The position numbers and the translations under genes are program-made. The notes beneath the pieces were generated by a model, which was given only the letters and a program-made list of their open reading frames with translations, did no database searches and was not told the origin of the DNA. Positions 54,786-64,000 of a DNA stretch of 64,000 nucleotides are shown here, piece after piece. Source of the DNA: Acidobacteriota bacterium (GTDB lineage Bacteria; Acidobacteriota; UBA6911; RPQK01; DATIPO01); contig DATIPQ010000146.1 of assembly GCA_035471785.1 (NCBI GenBank), forward strand, positions 1 through 64,000, in the 5' to 3' direction. Positions within the stretch are counted from its first letter, which is position 1; every line of letters begins with the position of its first letter.

Positions 54786-55657
54786 GCTTGCTCCCGACTC
54801 TCTGCTTCCTTCCCCGCGTAGCCTTCAGCCACGGCCACGGCCAGGTCGCGCACCCGCTTGATGATACCGACCCGTTCAGTCACGCTGATGGCGCCGCGGC
54901 TGTCCAGGAGGTTGAAGGTGTGAGAGCACTTGAGACAGCAGTCGTAGGCCGGAAGGACGCATCCGGCCTGCAGGCTGCGGCGGCATTCCTCTTCATAGAT
55001 CTCGAAGAGTTTAAAGAGACTGGCGGTGTCGGCCACCTCGAAGCTGTACTTCGAAAACTCGTACTCTTCGCGATGGCGGACCTGACGATAGTCGTGCTGG
55101 GGAGCCCAGGGCAGGTCGTAAACGCTGTCGCAGTCGAGAATGAAGGCGGCGATGCGCTCCAGCCCGTAGGTGATCTCGGCTGAAATGGGCATCAGATCCT
55201 GCCCGCCGGCCTGCTGAAAGTAGGTGAACTGAGTGATCTCCAGGCCGTCCAGAAGCACTTGCCAGCCGATGCCCCAGGCGCCCAGGGTCGGAGATTCCCA
55301 GTTGTCCTCTTCAAAGCGCAGGTCGTGCCTCTCCAGCGGGATGTCCAGCATGCGGAGGCTTTCCAGGTACACGTCCTGCACGTCGTCGGGCGAGGGCTTG
55401 AGGATGACCTGCAGTTGGGTGTGCTTGTAGAGGCGGTTGGGATTGTCTCCGTAGCGCCCGTCGGCGGGCCGCCGCGAGGGCTGCACGTAAGCCACCTTGT
55501 AAGGGTCGGGTCCGAGGACGCGCAAGAAGGTCTCGGGATGCATGGTTCCGGCCCCTACTTCCACGTCGTAGGGCTGCTGAATCACGCAGCCGCAGTCCAT
55601 CCAGAACTCCAGCAGGCGATGGATGATCTCCTGGAATGTGCGGGGTTTTTCAGACAT
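54782..55657 (-). CDS. glyQ: Glycyl-tRNA synthetase alpha subunit
   Basis: Catalytic subunit of the alpha2-beta2 glycyl-tRNA synthetase, 291 residues. Class II motifs are plain: [60 protein letters not shown] and [19 protein letters not shown]. It starts six bases after recO and is coupled to glyS by a four-base overlap, giving the common recO-glyQ-glyS order. Confidence 0.98.
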   Translation of the reverse strand: MSEKPRTFQEIIHRLLEFWMDCGCVIQQPYDVEVGAGTMHPETFLRVLGPDPYKVAYVQPSRRPADGRYGDNPNRLYKHTQLQVILKPSPDDVQDVYLESLRMLDIPLERHDLRFEEDNWESPTLGAWGIGWQVLLDGLEITQFTYFQQAGGQDLMPISAEITYGLERIAAFILDCDSVYDLPWAPQHDYRQVRHREEYEFSKYSFEVADTASLFKLFEIYEEECRRSLQAGCVLPAYDCCLKCSHTFNLLDSRGAISVTERVGIIKRVRDLAVAVAEGYAGKEAESREQA

Positions 55658-55663
55658 GATGTT

Positions 55664-56305
55664 TCAGAGCAGTTCGTCGATAAGCTTTCTGCTTTTCAAG
55701 CGGCGCTCCAGATGATACTCGATCATCTGGAGGTTGACGGCTTCCAGATCCTTCAATTCACCCGCTTCCAACTCGGCCTCGGCAAGGCGGTTGGGCGGCA
55801 GTTTCATCAAGCCCCGGGCCTTGACGGCCAGTTGGCGGGGCATGCGGCTGTCCAGGGCGGGCAGAACGCCCTCCAGTTGCAGCAGCCAAAGCTCCAGGTA
55901 GCGGGCCAGGCGCGGCAACGGCGCCGCGGCCGCATCCTGGGAGACGGCACGGGCCAGCCGAAAGAGTTTGGGATCGGCCTGCCGCTCCTTGGCGAATTCA
56001 CAAAACAACTCTACGAAGTAGCCCGAGTAAAGACTGTGCTCCAGGCTCATTCCGTAGGCCGCAAAGGGACGTATAATCTCACAGTTCCGGATTGTAGCCA
56101 AGTCGCGGTTCTCGCTGATGCTGAAGGAGAGGCGCAGCAGGGTTAGCGCTTCCAGCGAACTGCCGTAGCGGTGCCGCCGTCCCATGGCCCCGTAAGCCGC
56201 GGCTCTGAGAAGGCCGAAGCGGGGCGTCAGGAAGACGGCGATCTTGTGCGATTCGGCGAAACGGTAGGTGCGCAGGGTAAGAGCCTCGCTCTGGTGTACG
56301 CTCAT
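55664..56305 (-). CDS. recO: DNA repair protein RecO
   Basis: Recombination mediator that helps RecR load RecA onto SSB-coated DNA. 213 residues. The N-terminal OB fold (EALTLRTYRFAESHKIAVFL, then FGLLRAAAYGAMG) and the helical LLRLSFSISENRDLATIRNCE region match RecO. The C-terminal zinc finger with four cysteines found in many RecO proteins is missing: no Cys occurs after residue 105. The gene starts 31 bases after mgtE and precedes glyQ. Confidence 0.9.
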   Translation of the reverse strand: MSVHQSEALTLRTYRFAESHKIAVFLTPRFGLLRAAAYGAMGRRHRYGSSLEALTLLRLSFSISENRDLATIRNCEIIRPFAAYGMSLEHSLYSGYFVELFCEFAKERQADPKLFRLARAVSQDAAAAPLPRLARYLELWLLQLEGVLPALDSRMPRQLAVKARGLMKLPPNRLAEAELEAGELKDLEAVNLQMIEYHLERRLKSRKLIDELL

Positions 56306-56336
56306 GGCCGGCCAACCTTCCTCGAGTCCGCCGCCC

Positions 56337-57692
56337 TCAGCTCAGGAGGTACTTGGTGGAGAGGAAGAGGAAGATGAAGAATCCCACCGCGTCCGTCAAG
56401 GTGGTCAGGAGGCTGCTCGATGCGATGGCCGGATCGACCCGCAGCTTCTTGAAGGTGACGGGAATGATGGTGCCCACGATGCTGGCGAAGAACAGGGTGC
56501 CCACCATGGAGACGCCCAGCACCATTCCGAAGACGGGCTCTCCCTGCCAGAACCACCCCACCAGGCCCAGCAAAAGCCCGATGGTAAGGCCATTGAAGAT
56601 GCCCAACGTCATTTCTTTCAGGAGGACGCTTCGGCTGGAGGACCAGCTCACCTCTCCCAAAGCTAGACCTCTGACCGTCACCGTCAAGGTCTGGGTGCCG
56701 GCATTGCCCCCAAGACCTGCTACGACCGGCAGGAAGACGGCCAGCAAGGGCATCTGCTGGATGCGCTCTTCGAAGAGTGCCACCACCTGAACCGCGCCCA
56801 GGATGGTGCCGAGGTTGATGGTCAGCCAGGGGATGCGGCGCTTGAAGGAATCCCAGCGCGAGGTATAAACGTGGTCGTCCTGGTTGACGCCGGCCAGATG
56901 AAGGATGTCCTCGGTGGCTTCTTCCTGAATCACGTCGATGATGTCGTCCACCGTAATGATTCCCACCAGGCGGTGCTGGGAGTCGACGACGGGAACTCCA
57001 AGCAGGTCGTAGAGGGCTACGATGCGTGCCACCTCCTCCTGGTCGGTTTCGGTGGTCACCGAAATCACGTCGGTGGTCATGATCTTTCTCAGCGGCGTGC
57101 TGGGCGGAACCATCAGCAACTGGCGCAAAGACACCACTCCCACCAGGTGGTTGCGGTCATCGACGACATAGAGGTAAAAGACCATCTCCAGGTCGGTGCC
57201 GGTCTGGATGGCGTTAATGGCCTCTGACACGGTCAGGTCTTCACGCAGGGCGAAGACGTTGGGCGTCATGATGCGCCCGGCCGTCTCGTCCTGGTGCTGG
57301 AGGAGGTGCTGGACCTCCTTGGACTCCTTGACCCCCATCAGCTCCAGCACTTCTTGGGCCTGCTCGGGCGGAAGGGCGGAGATGAACTCGGCGGCGTCGT
57401 CGGTCTGCAACTCCTGCAGGATCTCGCTGACTTCCTGACTGGTCAGGTTGGAGAGGACGCTGGAGGCCTGCTCCGGCTCCAGGTTGCTGAGCGTTTCGGC
57501 GGCCCGCTGGCGGTCTTCCCGCATGAGAATGCCGAAAAGGGCGATCTGGTCCCGCTCGGCCAGGTTCAGCATGGCCCTGGCAATGTCGGGAGGGCGCATC
57601 TTGGTCAGCATGTTGACCACGTGGCCCCGCGCGTTGCGGTGAAGCAGACGCCTCAGCGACCCAGCCATGATGCGGCTCTTTTGAATCTGCAT
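56337..57692 (-). CDS. mgtE: Magnesium transporter MgtE
   Basis: Magnesium-gated channel, 451 residues. The cytoplasmic N domain (about 25-130; LPPEQAQEVLELMG), two CBS domains (about 135-260; TAGRIMTPNVFALREDLTV and MTTDVISVTTETDQEEVA) and a five-helix membrane domain are present, with the pore signature GLGGNAGTQTLTVTVRGLA. High internal magnesium closes the channel through the CBS pair. It may lead the transcript that continues to recO-glyQ-glyS (31-base gap). Confidence 0.95.
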   Translation of the reverse strand: MQIQKSRIMAGSLRRLLHRNARGHVVNMLTKMRPPDIARAMLNLAERDQIALFGILMREDRQRAAETLSNLEPEQASSVLSNLTSQEVSEILQELQTDDAAEFISALPPEQAQEVLELMGVKESKEVQHLLQHQDETAGRIMTPNVFALREDLTVSEAINAIQTGTDLEMVFYLYVVDDRNHLVGVVSLRQLLMVPPSTPLRKIMTTDVISVTTETDQEEVARIVALYDLLGVPVVDSQHRLVGIITVDDIIDVIQEEATEDILHLAGVNQDDHVYTSRWDSFKRRIPWLTINLGTILGAVQVVALFEERIQQMPLLAVFLPVVAGLGGNAGTQTLTVTVRGLALGEVSWSSSRSVLLKEMTLGIFNGLTIGLLLGLVGWFWQGEPVFGMVLGVSMVGTLFFASIVGTIIPVTFKKLRVDPAIASSSLLTTLTDAVGFFIFLFLSTKYLLS

Positions 57693-57812
57693 GCGCTCCT
57701 CCGAGAAAGCCCTACACTAGCAAATTATCTTCCGCTCTCCCACAAACGCCCCCCGGGGGCCGTGGCGCACCGGCGCTCCGGCAACCCGAGGAAGAACACC
57801 ATTCTCACACAG

Positions 57813-59291
57813 TCAGGTCAGGATGTGAGGGGCAGCGACCACCAGGACCGGCGATTCCTTGCCGCCCTTTGAGACGTTGATGATTCCTTGAGGACTGCTG
57901 CGGCTGACGGGGCCGGCGAATTGCGAGCCCCAGAAGAACAGCTCGAATCCATAGTTCTCGACGATCGGCTGGGGCTCTCCTTGAAGCTGAAAGCCGAAAC
58001 GCCGGGGCATGGGAACGAAGCGCTGCACGATTCCGTTCTGACGCAGGATGCGGCCGGCCTGCCGGCGCAGCTCGCGGGGACTGCAGTTTCGGCCCACCAC
58101 GACTCCCTCGCCCATGCCCAAGGCGTCGGGCTTAAGCACCAGGTCGCGTGCAGGGATGCCCCGCAGCCAGTGCCGGGGATGGCGCTGCAAGTCCCGGCTG
58201 CCCAGGGTGCGGGTGGGGGGAAAGCGCCTCTTGACGGCCCGTTTCTGAGCGCCGCTCAGACCCAGTTCGTGTTGGATGGCGGGATCGGCCAGGACGGCGG
58301 CAATGCGCTTGGTCTGCGTCAGGTAACAAGCTCCCAGCGCGTTGAGAAAGTCGCAGTGGGGGCTGCGCGAGGCGGCCAGCCAGCCGGCGATGGCGGGATT
58401 CTCGGGGTCCACGTCGAGGAATTCCAACTCGTTGTGGATAAGATCGACGCGTCGCCCCCGCACCCGCACCTCGCCCCCGCCGCGGCACTCCACTTCCTCC
58501 ATGCGGCAGAGCAGAAAGTCGACGTCTTGAAAGCCGCCCCGGCGCATCATCCCTTCGAAGAGGCGCTTGAGCAGCAACACTTCGTTGCGCTGGTCGGGCT
58601 GGTCGTTGCAAATCGCGAATGCCGGCCGCTGGCCACCTCCCGCCAGCCGCCGTGCCCGTCCCGCCAGGAAGTGGAGAAAACCGTCGGGCCGATCGCTGCT
58701 GTAGCTGACCGTCTGCAAGCGCTGCAGCATCCCGTCGGCCAGAGCCGTCTTCATCCAGGCCTGGCGAACCAGCGCGCATTGCAGGAATCCGCCCGGATAA
58801 TCGCTGTTGGTTTCCAAAAAACGTCCCCGGCCGCGCTTTTCGTCGTAGTGGACGTCGTAGCGCATGAACTGAATGGCGGGCAGACGCCTTCGCTCCTGCG
58901 CCACCAGGGCCCACCAGCGGCTGTAGGGCAGGAAAGCCCGGAAGAGGGACTTTTCGAGCCGCCGCCGCTGATAGTCCCTGCGGAAGACTTCGATCAACCT
59001 GAGCATGGCCGCGCGGATGAGGTCCCCGTCGCGGGTCATCGAATGTAAAGCCGGCTGGCGTATCAAGCTGGGCATGAGGGCGATCTCAACCTTGCTTGCC
59101 TGAGGATTGGCCCTCATTTGCTCACCGCAGCGGTCCAGATGCAGCAAGTCGGCCCAAATGGCTTTGCGCGAGAGCAGGGAGCGGGCCCTTCGATACTGCT
59201 CCTGGGTCCATATCCGGTGGGAAGGCCGGTCGAGAGGGACAGCGCCCACAAAACGCTGAGGACGCGCTTGGGCGCCCTTGTCACTTTTCAT
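57813..59291 (-). CDS. Circularly permuted ATP-grasp-like protein (paralogue B)
   Basis: 492 residues, unknown substrate. The fold is suggested by FLETNSDYPGG (substrate/metal region), DLIHNELEFLDVDPENP, FLNALGACYLTQTKRIAAVL, DLVLKPDALGMGEGVVVG (nucleotide-binding lysine and glycine loop) and a C-terminal GIVQRFVPMP and VSRSSPQGIINVSKGG, the order of circularly permuted ATP-grasp ligases such as glutathionylspermidine-synthase-like proteins. Such enzymes join a carboxylate to an amine with ATP. It lies 41 bases after paralogue A (59333-60769) on the same strand. The ATG at 59291 is used; a longer frame upstream overlaps paralogue A. Confidence 0.7.
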   Translation of the reverse strand: MKSDKGAQARPQRFVGAVPLDRPSHRIWTQEQYRRARSLLSRKAIWADLLHLDRCGEQMRANPQASKVEIALMPSLIRQPALHSMTRDGDLIRAAMLRLIEVFRRDYQRRRLEKSLFRAFLPYSRWWALVAQERRRLPAIQFMRYDVHYDEKRGRGRFLETNSDYPGGFLQCALVRQAWMKTALADGMLQRLQTVSYSSDRPDGFLHFLAGRARRLAGGGQRPAFAICNDQPDQRNEVLLLKRLFEGMMRRGGFQDVDFLLCRMEEVECRGGGEVRVRGRRVDLIHNELEFLDVDPENPAIAGWLAASRSPHCDFLNALGACYLTQTKRIAAVLADPAIQHELGLSGAQKRAVKRRFPPTRTLGSRDLQRHPRHWLRGIPARDLVLKPDALGMGEGVVVGRNCSPRELRRQAGRILRQNGIVQRFVPMPRRFGFQLQGEPQPIVENYGFELFFWGSQFAGPVSRSSPQGIINVSKGGKESPVLVVAAPHILT

Positions 59292-59332
59292 TTCGGGTCT
59301 CCGTGAGTGAGAGGTGCCTTGTCGAGAGCGGG

Positions 59333-60769
59333 CTAGAAGCACGAATCCTGGCCAGGCCATTCCGCAATGGCGGCTACGGCCCTTTCCTTCCCCCCGTGGC
59401 CCACGTTGAAGATCTGATTGCGGTGTGAGCGGCTGGCGATTCCGGCGAATTGGCCGGCAAAATAGAACAGCTCCACGCCGTAATGCTCCTGGCCGATCTT
59501 CAGCCGCCCCTGGGCGATCTCGATGGCTGGAGAGCGAGGAATGGGAATGCGTCGCTGCATGACGCCGAAATTGCGACGAGTCTCTGCGATGGCTCCTTCC
59601 CACTCCTCGGAGGTGAGTTCGTTGCCCATGAAAACCCCCTCGCCACGGGTCAGCGCGTCGGCCTTGAGCACCCATTGGCGCCGCCGCCGGCGCAGACGCG
59701 TCAATTGGCGCCGGTCGGCCGGCTGGACGATCTCGGACAGCGGCAGCAGCTCGCAGACGGCCTGTTTTTCGCGCCGGTCCAGCCCGATGATGTGCTGCAG
59801 GTCGGGACGCTGCAGCAATACCAGAACGCGTTTGGCTTCGGTCAGAAACTGGGCCGCGAAGCTGTTGAGGAAATCCGTCCGGGACAATCGGGAAGCCTCG
59901 ATCCAGCCCTGGATGGCGGAGTCCTCAGGATCGATGCCCAAAGGGTCGACCTTGTTGTGGATGAGGGCGACCGGGACGCCGCGCAGGCAGGCGGTCTGGT
60001 CCACGACCTCCACCTCGCGGACGTCGCCCAAGAGGAAGCGGCCCCTGACTTTGCCGGACTCTCTCAGCCGGCGGGCCACCTGCTCCCACAAATCCATTTC
60101 GAAGGTTAGGTCGCCGCGGTGATTGAGGGCGGCGACATTCCCCCGTCCGGGCCCCGCGATGCGCTCGGCCTGACGGAAGAGGAATTCCACGAAAGCCGAG
60201 GGGCGGTCATGACGATATCGTTCCAAACGAGCCCCTTGCAGCGCACGTCGCCCCAGCGGCGAGGTCAGCCAGGCCGCGCGAAGGATGGGACAAGTCGTGG
60301 TTCCTCCGGCGCAGGCGGTGTTGGTTTCGATGAAGGTCCATTGGCCCTCGCGCTGGCGGATACCGTCAAAACGCATCAGCCCGATCTCTCCCAGCCGGGG
60401 GCGTTCGCGCTCGATCAGGCCGAACCAGCGTCGATAAGGCTGGAAAGCCTCCTGCAAGGGGCCTGGACCGCGCCGCAGCTCGTGGCGGAAAGCGGCGATC
60501 AGCTTCTCGAGTCCGCTGCGGACCAGCTTTCCCTGTGCCGCGACTCGCCTCACCTCGCGGGCGCTCACGACGGTGGGCATCAATGCCACATCGATGCGCT
60601 TTCCCTCGAAGGTCACGCCATTTTTCCGCAGTTGCCGGTGGATGTGTTGTTGCTGGGCGCGAACGGTTCGCAGCGTGGCCGCCTTCTCAAGGCGTTTGGC
60701 TGCCAGGCCCGCCCAGACTTGTGTCGTGCAGGCAGTCTTCTCCCTGCTACCGGCCAAGTCGGTCGGCAT
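59333..60769 (-). CDS. Circularly permuted ATP-grasp-like protein (paralogue A)
   Basis: 478 residues, homologous to its neighbour: FIETNTACAGG matches FLETNSDYPGG, VALIHNKVDPLGIDPEDSA matches DLIHNELEFLDVDPENP, FLNSFAAQFLTEAKRVLVLL, WVLKADALTRGEGVFMG and the ending IASRSHRNQIFNVGHGGKE. A clear GGAAGGGGGGAG ribosome-binding site precedes its ATG. Two diverged copies in tandem suggest either sequential ligation steps or a heterodimer. No small peptide gene or transporter is adjacent, so the substrate cannot be named. Confidence 0.7.
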   Translation of the reverse strand: MPTDLAGSREKTACTTQVWAGLAAKRLEKAATLRTVRAQQQHIHRQLRKNGVTFEGKRIDVALMPTVVSAREVRRVAAQGKLVRSGLEKLIAAFRHELRRGPGPLQEAFQPYRRWFGLIERERPRLGEIGLMRFDGIRQREGQWTFIETNTACAGGTTTCPILRAAWLTSPLGRRALQGARLERYRHDRPSAFVEFLFRQAERIAGPGRGNVAALNHRGDLTFEMDLWEQVARRLRESGKVRGRFLLGDVREVEVVDQTACLRGVPVALIHNKVDPLGIDPEDSAIQGWIEASRLSRTDFLNSFAAQFLTEAKRVLVLLQRPDLQHIIGLDRREKQAVCELLPLSEIVQPADRRQLTRLRRRRRQWVLKADALTRGEGVFMGNELTSEEWEGAIAETRRNFGVMQRRIPIPRSPAIEIAQGRLKIGQEHYGVELFYFAGQFAGIASRSHRNQIFNVGHGGKERAVAAIAEWPGQDSCF

Positions 60770-61151
60770 GTCTCCCCCCTTCCGAGTCTGTGTCGTTCCC
60801 CTGAAAAAAATTCAGCCTCGGCCAAGCCGCCCGTCCTCACTCTTCGGCGTCCAGCTCCACCGTGCCCTGGTAAAGTCGATTTATCAACGCAGAATCAGCA
60901 TGAGATATTGGCGATGCTTAGCGGCTGAGCGGAGAGGATACCGAATCTCAGGGTAGAAATCCAGTAGAAAATTCGCGTCTTATCAGTACTGAGCAGTCCT
61001 TGTATAAGCTCATTATGCCTATCCCAAATTGCCATTAGAAGGCCAAGGGAGCTTGATGCTCGACCAAACTGCCTCTGCTGCCTCTGGATTGCCTTGGGAT
61101 GTACACCGCCAGGCCCTGTTCAGCGTCTGCACGAGGTTCTAATCCGCTTTT
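60770..61151. other. Intergenic region upstream of the ATP-grasp pair
   Basis: 382 bases, more AT-rich than the surroundings, between ppsR and the ATP-grasp pair, both on the minus strand. It should carry the promoter of the pair. A 46-codon minus-strand frame (61035-60895) has no ribosome-binding site and no family features. No hairpin worth noting was found after ppsR. Confidence 0.5.
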
Positions 61152-61967
61152 TCAGTTGCGCTGCTGGATGCCGGCCTCCGTCATGATGGTGGCGGCGATT
61201 TCTTCAACCGAGCGGCGGGTGGTGGAGATGTGAGGGATGCCTTCACGCCGGTAGAGGGCTTCCACGTCGCGGACTTCCAACTGGCATTGGCGCCGCGAGG
61301 CGTACTGGCTGCCGGCCCGCCTTTCGCTGCGGATCTCGTGCAGGCGCTCGGGATCGATGGTGAGACCGAAGAGGCGACTCTTGTGGCGTTTCAAGGCCGG
61401 ATGCAGGCGCATGCTTTCCAGGTCTTCGGGAGTAAAGGGATAGTTGGCCACCTTGACTCCGAACTGCAAGGCCAGGTAGAGGGAGGTGGGGGTCTTGCCG
61501 CACCGCGATACGCCCACCAGGATCAGATCGGACCGTCCGTAGCCCTCCGTACCCACCCCGTCGTCGTGGCTCAGGGCATAGTTGACGGCATCGATGCGCG
61601 AGAAGTAGCGCCCTTGCTCGTCGATGGTATGGGAGCGCCCCACCGAGAGCGTCGACTGGGCCTGCAATTCTTCTTCCAGCTTGCCGATGAAAGACTTGAG
61701 GAAATCGATGACGAATCCGTCGCTGTGGGCGATGATCTCGCGCACTTCGGGACGCACGATGGTGTCGAAGACGATGGGTCTCTGGCCGTCTTTGGCTCCC
61801 GCCTCGTTGATGCGGCGGACGACTTCCTCGGCTTGTTCCGGAGTCTTGATGAAGCGCAGCGCGATCCGTTCGAATTCGATGTCCTCGAACTGCGAGAGCA
61901 AGCTGCTGCCCAGCGCCTCGGCGGTGATGCCGGTGCTGTCCGAGATGAAAAAGACGGTTCGCTTCAT
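61152..61967 (-). CDS. ppsR: Phosphoenolpyruvate synthase regulatory protein (kinase/pyrophosphorylase)
   Basis: 271-residue DUF299-family enzyme that switches PEP synthase off by ADP-dependent phosphorylation of a threonine and on again by phosphate-dependent removal. It shows the family start TVFFISDSTGITAEALGSSL, the DFLKSFIGKLEEEL region and the P-loop GVSRCGKTPTSLYLA. It is divergent from ppsA, its usual target, and separated from it by 106 bases. Confidence 0.96.
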   Translation of the reverse strand: MKRTVFFISDSTGITAEALGSSLLSQFEDIEFERIALRFIKTPEQAEEVVRRINEAGAKDGQRPIVFDTIVRPEVREIIAHSDGFVIDFLKSFIGKLEEELQAQSTLSVGRSHTIDEQGRYFSRIDAVNYALSHDDGVGTEGYGRSDLILVGVSRCGKTPTSLYLALQFGVKVANYPFTPEDLESMRLHPALKRHKSRLFGLTIDPERLHEIRSERRAGSQYASRRQCQLEVRDVEALYRREGIPHISTTRRSVEEIAATIMTEAGIQQRN

Positions 61968-62041
61968 GGCCCATCAGGATACCTTCCCCGGGCCGCCCGG
62001 CCAAACCGTGCCTGCTAGTGGCCGGTTCTGAGGCGGTGCTC

Positions 62042-62047
62042 TATAAT
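62042..62047 (+). promoter_or_regulatory. TATAAT -10 of ppsA
   Basis: A perfect TATAAT 26 bases before the ppsA ATG; a -35 match at 17 bases (TGGCCG) is poor. GGGAG, a ribosome-binding site, follows in the short leader. Confidence 0.45.
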
Positions 62048-62073
62048 TGAAGGGGATCAGGGAGCAGCCGATC

Positions 62074-64000
62074 ATGAGTGAATACATCCTTTGGTTTCAA
62101 GAACTTGGAATGGACGACGTGCCTCGCGTAGGAGGCAAGAACGCCTCCTTGGGCGAGATGATTTCCAACCTCTCCGGGATGGGCTTGAAGGTTCCGCGGG
62201 GATTCGCCACCACGGCTTCGGCTTACCGGGAATTCCTGGCCCAGGGCGGATTGGACCAAGCCATCAGCCGGCGTCTCCGTGACCTTGACATCGAGGACGT
62301 GGACGAGCTTTCCCGGCGCGGCGCGGCCATTCGACAAATGATCCTGGAGACGCCCTTCCCCGCCCGGCTGGAAGAGGAGCTGTTCAAGGCCTACCAGGAG
62401 CTGGGCCAAGCCTGCGGGGTCGAGGACCTGGCGGTTGCCGTCCGCTCTTCGGCCACGGCCGAGGATCTTCCGGAAGCTTCTTTCGCGGGCCAGCAGGAGA
62501 CTTTCCTCAACGTCAGGGATTGGAAAGCGGTCAAGCAGGCCGTCCACGAGGTTTTCGCCTCCCTCTTCAATGACCGCGCCATCGCTTACCGCGTCCATCA
62601 CGGCTTCGAGCATGCCCAGGTGGCCCTTTCGGCGGGCATCCAGCGCATGGTGCGCTCTGATATCGGATCCAGCGGAGTGGCCTTTTCCATCGATACCGAA
62701 TCGGGATTCGATCAGGTGGTCTTCATCACCTCCAGCTACGGGCTGGGGGAAACCGTAGTTCAGGGCCAGGTGAATCCCGACGAGTTTTATGTCTACAAGC
62801 CCTCGCTGCGCCGGGGCAAGAAGTCGATCCTGCGTCGGGGACTGGGCAGCAAGGCGGTCAAGATGGTCTACGCCCAAGACGGGAAGTCGCTGGTGCGCAC
62901 GGTGGACGTGCCCCAGGAAGATCAAGGACGCTTTTCGCTCGACGACCAGGAGGTGGAGCATCTGGCCCGCCAAACGGTCCAGATCGAGGACCACTACGGA
63001 CGTCCCATGGACGTGGAATGGGCCAAAGACGGCGAGGACGGCTGCATCTACATCCTTCAGGCGCGTCCCGAGACGGTTCAGAGCCGCGCCCCGGCCCAAG
63101 CCCTGGAGCGCTACCAGCTCAAGGAAAAGGGCCCTGTGCTGGCGGAAGGGCGCAGCATCGGACAGCGCATCGGAGCGGGACGGGTGCGCGTGGTGAGGGG
63201 ATTGGACGAGATGTCCAAGGTGGAAGAGGGCGACGTCCTGGTGACCGACATGACCGATCCCGACTGGGAACCGGTCATGAAGCGCTCGGCCGCCATCGTC
63301 ACCAACCGGGGCGGACGCACCTGCCACGCCGCCATCATCGCCCGCGAGTTGGGAGTCCCGGCGGTGGTTGGCACCGGCGACGCCACCGAGGCGCTTCCCG
63401 ACGGCGCCCAGGTCACCGTCTCCTGCGCCGAAGGCGATACGGCCTTCGTCTATGAAGGATTGCTGGATTTCGAAGTGACGCGGACCAAAGTCGACGAGAT
63501 GCCCGAGTTGCCCTTCAAGATCATGATGAACGTGGGCAATCCCGAACGGGCCTTCGACTTTCAGGCCACGCCCCACCGGGGGGTGGGACTGGCCCGTCTG
63601 GAATTCATCATCGCCCGCATGATCGGCGTTCACCCCAAAGCCCTGCTGGAGTACGAGAGCCTGCCCGAAGACCTGCGTCGGCAGGTGGGCCGGTGCATGG
63701 CGGGCTATGCCGGACCGGTCGAGTTCTACGTCGAACGTCTGGCTGAAGGCATCGCCACCATCGCGGCCGCCTTCGCGCCCTATCCCGTCATCGTGCGCCT
63801 CTCCGATTTCAAGTCCAACGAGTATGCCAACCTGTTGGGAGGCGACCGCTACGAGCCGGACGAAGAGAATCCCATGCTGGGATTCAGGGGCGCATCGCGC
63901 TACGTCGCCGACTCATTCCGCGACTGTTTCGAGCTGGAGTGCCGGGCCGTCAAGCAAGTCCGCGAAGAGATGGGACTGGACAACGTGGAGGTCATGATTC
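62074..64000 (+). CDS. ppsA: Phosphoenolpyruvate synthase (3' end cut by window edge)
   Basis: Makes PEP from pyruvate and ATP, the entry to gluconeogenesis. The first 642 codons are present. The ATP-grasp N domain shows [12 protein letters not shown] and [20 protein letters not shown]; the central swivel domain carries the phospho-histidine in [15 protein letters not shown] (His418); the start of the PEP/pyruvate TIM barrel follows ([19 protein letters not shown]). Its start ATG at 62074 has GGGAG upstream. Only the C-terminal part of the barrel lies beyond the window. The divergent ppsR is its regulator. Confidence 0.96.
   Translation, partial: MSEYILWFQELGMDDVPRVGGKNASLGEMISNLSGMGLKVPRGFATTASAYREFLAQGGLDQAISRRLRDLDIEDVDELSRRGAAIRQMILETPFPARLEEELFKAYQELGQACGVEDLAVAVRSSATAEDLPEASFAGQQETFLNVRDWKAVKQAVHEVFASLFNDRAIAYRVHHGFEHAQVALSAGIQRMVRSDIGSSGVAFSIDTESGFDQVVFITSSYGLGETVVQGQVNPDEFYVYKPSLRRGKKSILRRGLGSKAVKMVYAQDGKSLVRTVDVPQEDQGRFSLDDQEVEHLARQTVQIEDHYGRPMDVEWAKDGEDGCIYILQARPETVQSRAPAQALERYQLKEKGPVLAEGRSIGQRIGAGRVRVVRGLDEMSKVEEGDVLVTDMTDPDWEPVMKRSAAIVTNRGGRTCHAAIIARELGVPAVVGTGDATEALPDGAQVTVSCAEGDTAFVYEGLLDFEVTRTKVDEMPELPFKIMMNVGNPERAFDFQATPHRGVGLARLEFIIARMIGVHPKALLEYESLPEDLRRQVGRCMAGYAGPVEFYVERLAEGIATIAAAFAPYPVIVRLSDFKSNEYANLLGGDRYEPDEENPMLGFRGASRYVADSFRDCFELECRAVKQVREEMGLDNVEVMI

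Noticed and set aside
60895-61035. 46-codon minus-strand frame upstream of the ATP-grasp pair as a peptide substrate
   Set aside because: No ribosome-binding site, hydrophobic random-looking sequence; the AT-rich stretch is better explained as promoter.
1-64000. CRISPR array, prophage or intact insertion sequence
   Set aside because: No evenly spaced direct repeats, no phage structural genes and no transposase frame were found.

Overview
The window is GC-rich and densely coded on both strands. It fits an Acidobacteriota genome, probably a heterotroph. The pointers are an Oar-like TonB receptor with a carboxypeptidase-type N-domain, a PadR regulator beside a decayed MacB/ADOP-type permease, many TPR proteins, Ser/Thr kinases fused to TPRs, an ECF sigma-kinase pair, a DWPQWRG-type PQQ propeller, a DUF1028 protein and an alpha-beta glycyl-tRNA synthetase. 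This placement is by gene content only; no rRNA or tRNA gene was recognised.

Layout. 1-6.8 kb: a truncated TonB receptor, then a three-gene operon (seven-haem cytochrome c, PpiC-like/TPR protein, TPR protein) joined by ATGA overlaps. 7-16.8 kb: metG, a permease remnant plus padR, glyA with a DinG-like helicase, TPR and HEAT-repeat proteins, and a TPR/YHS/NAD kinase operon. 16.8-20.7 kb: histone-deacetylase-like hydrolase, zinc-ribbon membrane protein, small TPR protein, and a ThiS-ThiG fusion with aroB. 20.7-28.3 kb: a giant DUF3857/transglutaminase/TPR protein and the two-gene NHEJ system (ku, ligD). 28.4-35.7 kb: a MerR-TPR fusion, a secreted protein, a kinase-TPR protein, a palindrome cluster, an SSS symporter and a DUF1028 protein.

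35.8-42.9 kb: a possible NHLP-leader-like protein, an ECF sigma/kinase operon, a PQQ propeller and the periplasmic methionine sulfoxide reductase msrP. 43-47 kb: an alpha/beta hydrolase-OsmC fusion, then a gene that reads through an in-frame TGA as a SelL-related thioredoxin-fold protein with a U-P-F-C motif (predicted selenoprotein), a HIT protein and a second SSS symporter. 47.1-51.2 kb: a zf-HC2-type membrane protein, a 57-residue peptide and an exported TPR-CHAT protease, which look like one unit. 51.3-57.7 kb: inositol-phosphate synthase, mgtE-recO-glyQ-glyS. 57.8-64 kb: two paralogous ATP-grasp-like proteins in tandem, then divergent ppsR and ppsA (truncated at the edge).

Most noteworthy are the predicted selenoprotein that ordinary gene calling would truncate, the CHAT/peptide/anti-sigma-like cluster, the tandem ATP-grasp pair, the ThiS-ThiG fusion with an internal glycine tail, the 148-bp palindrome cluster near 32.7 kb, and promoters placed for leaderless mRNAs.
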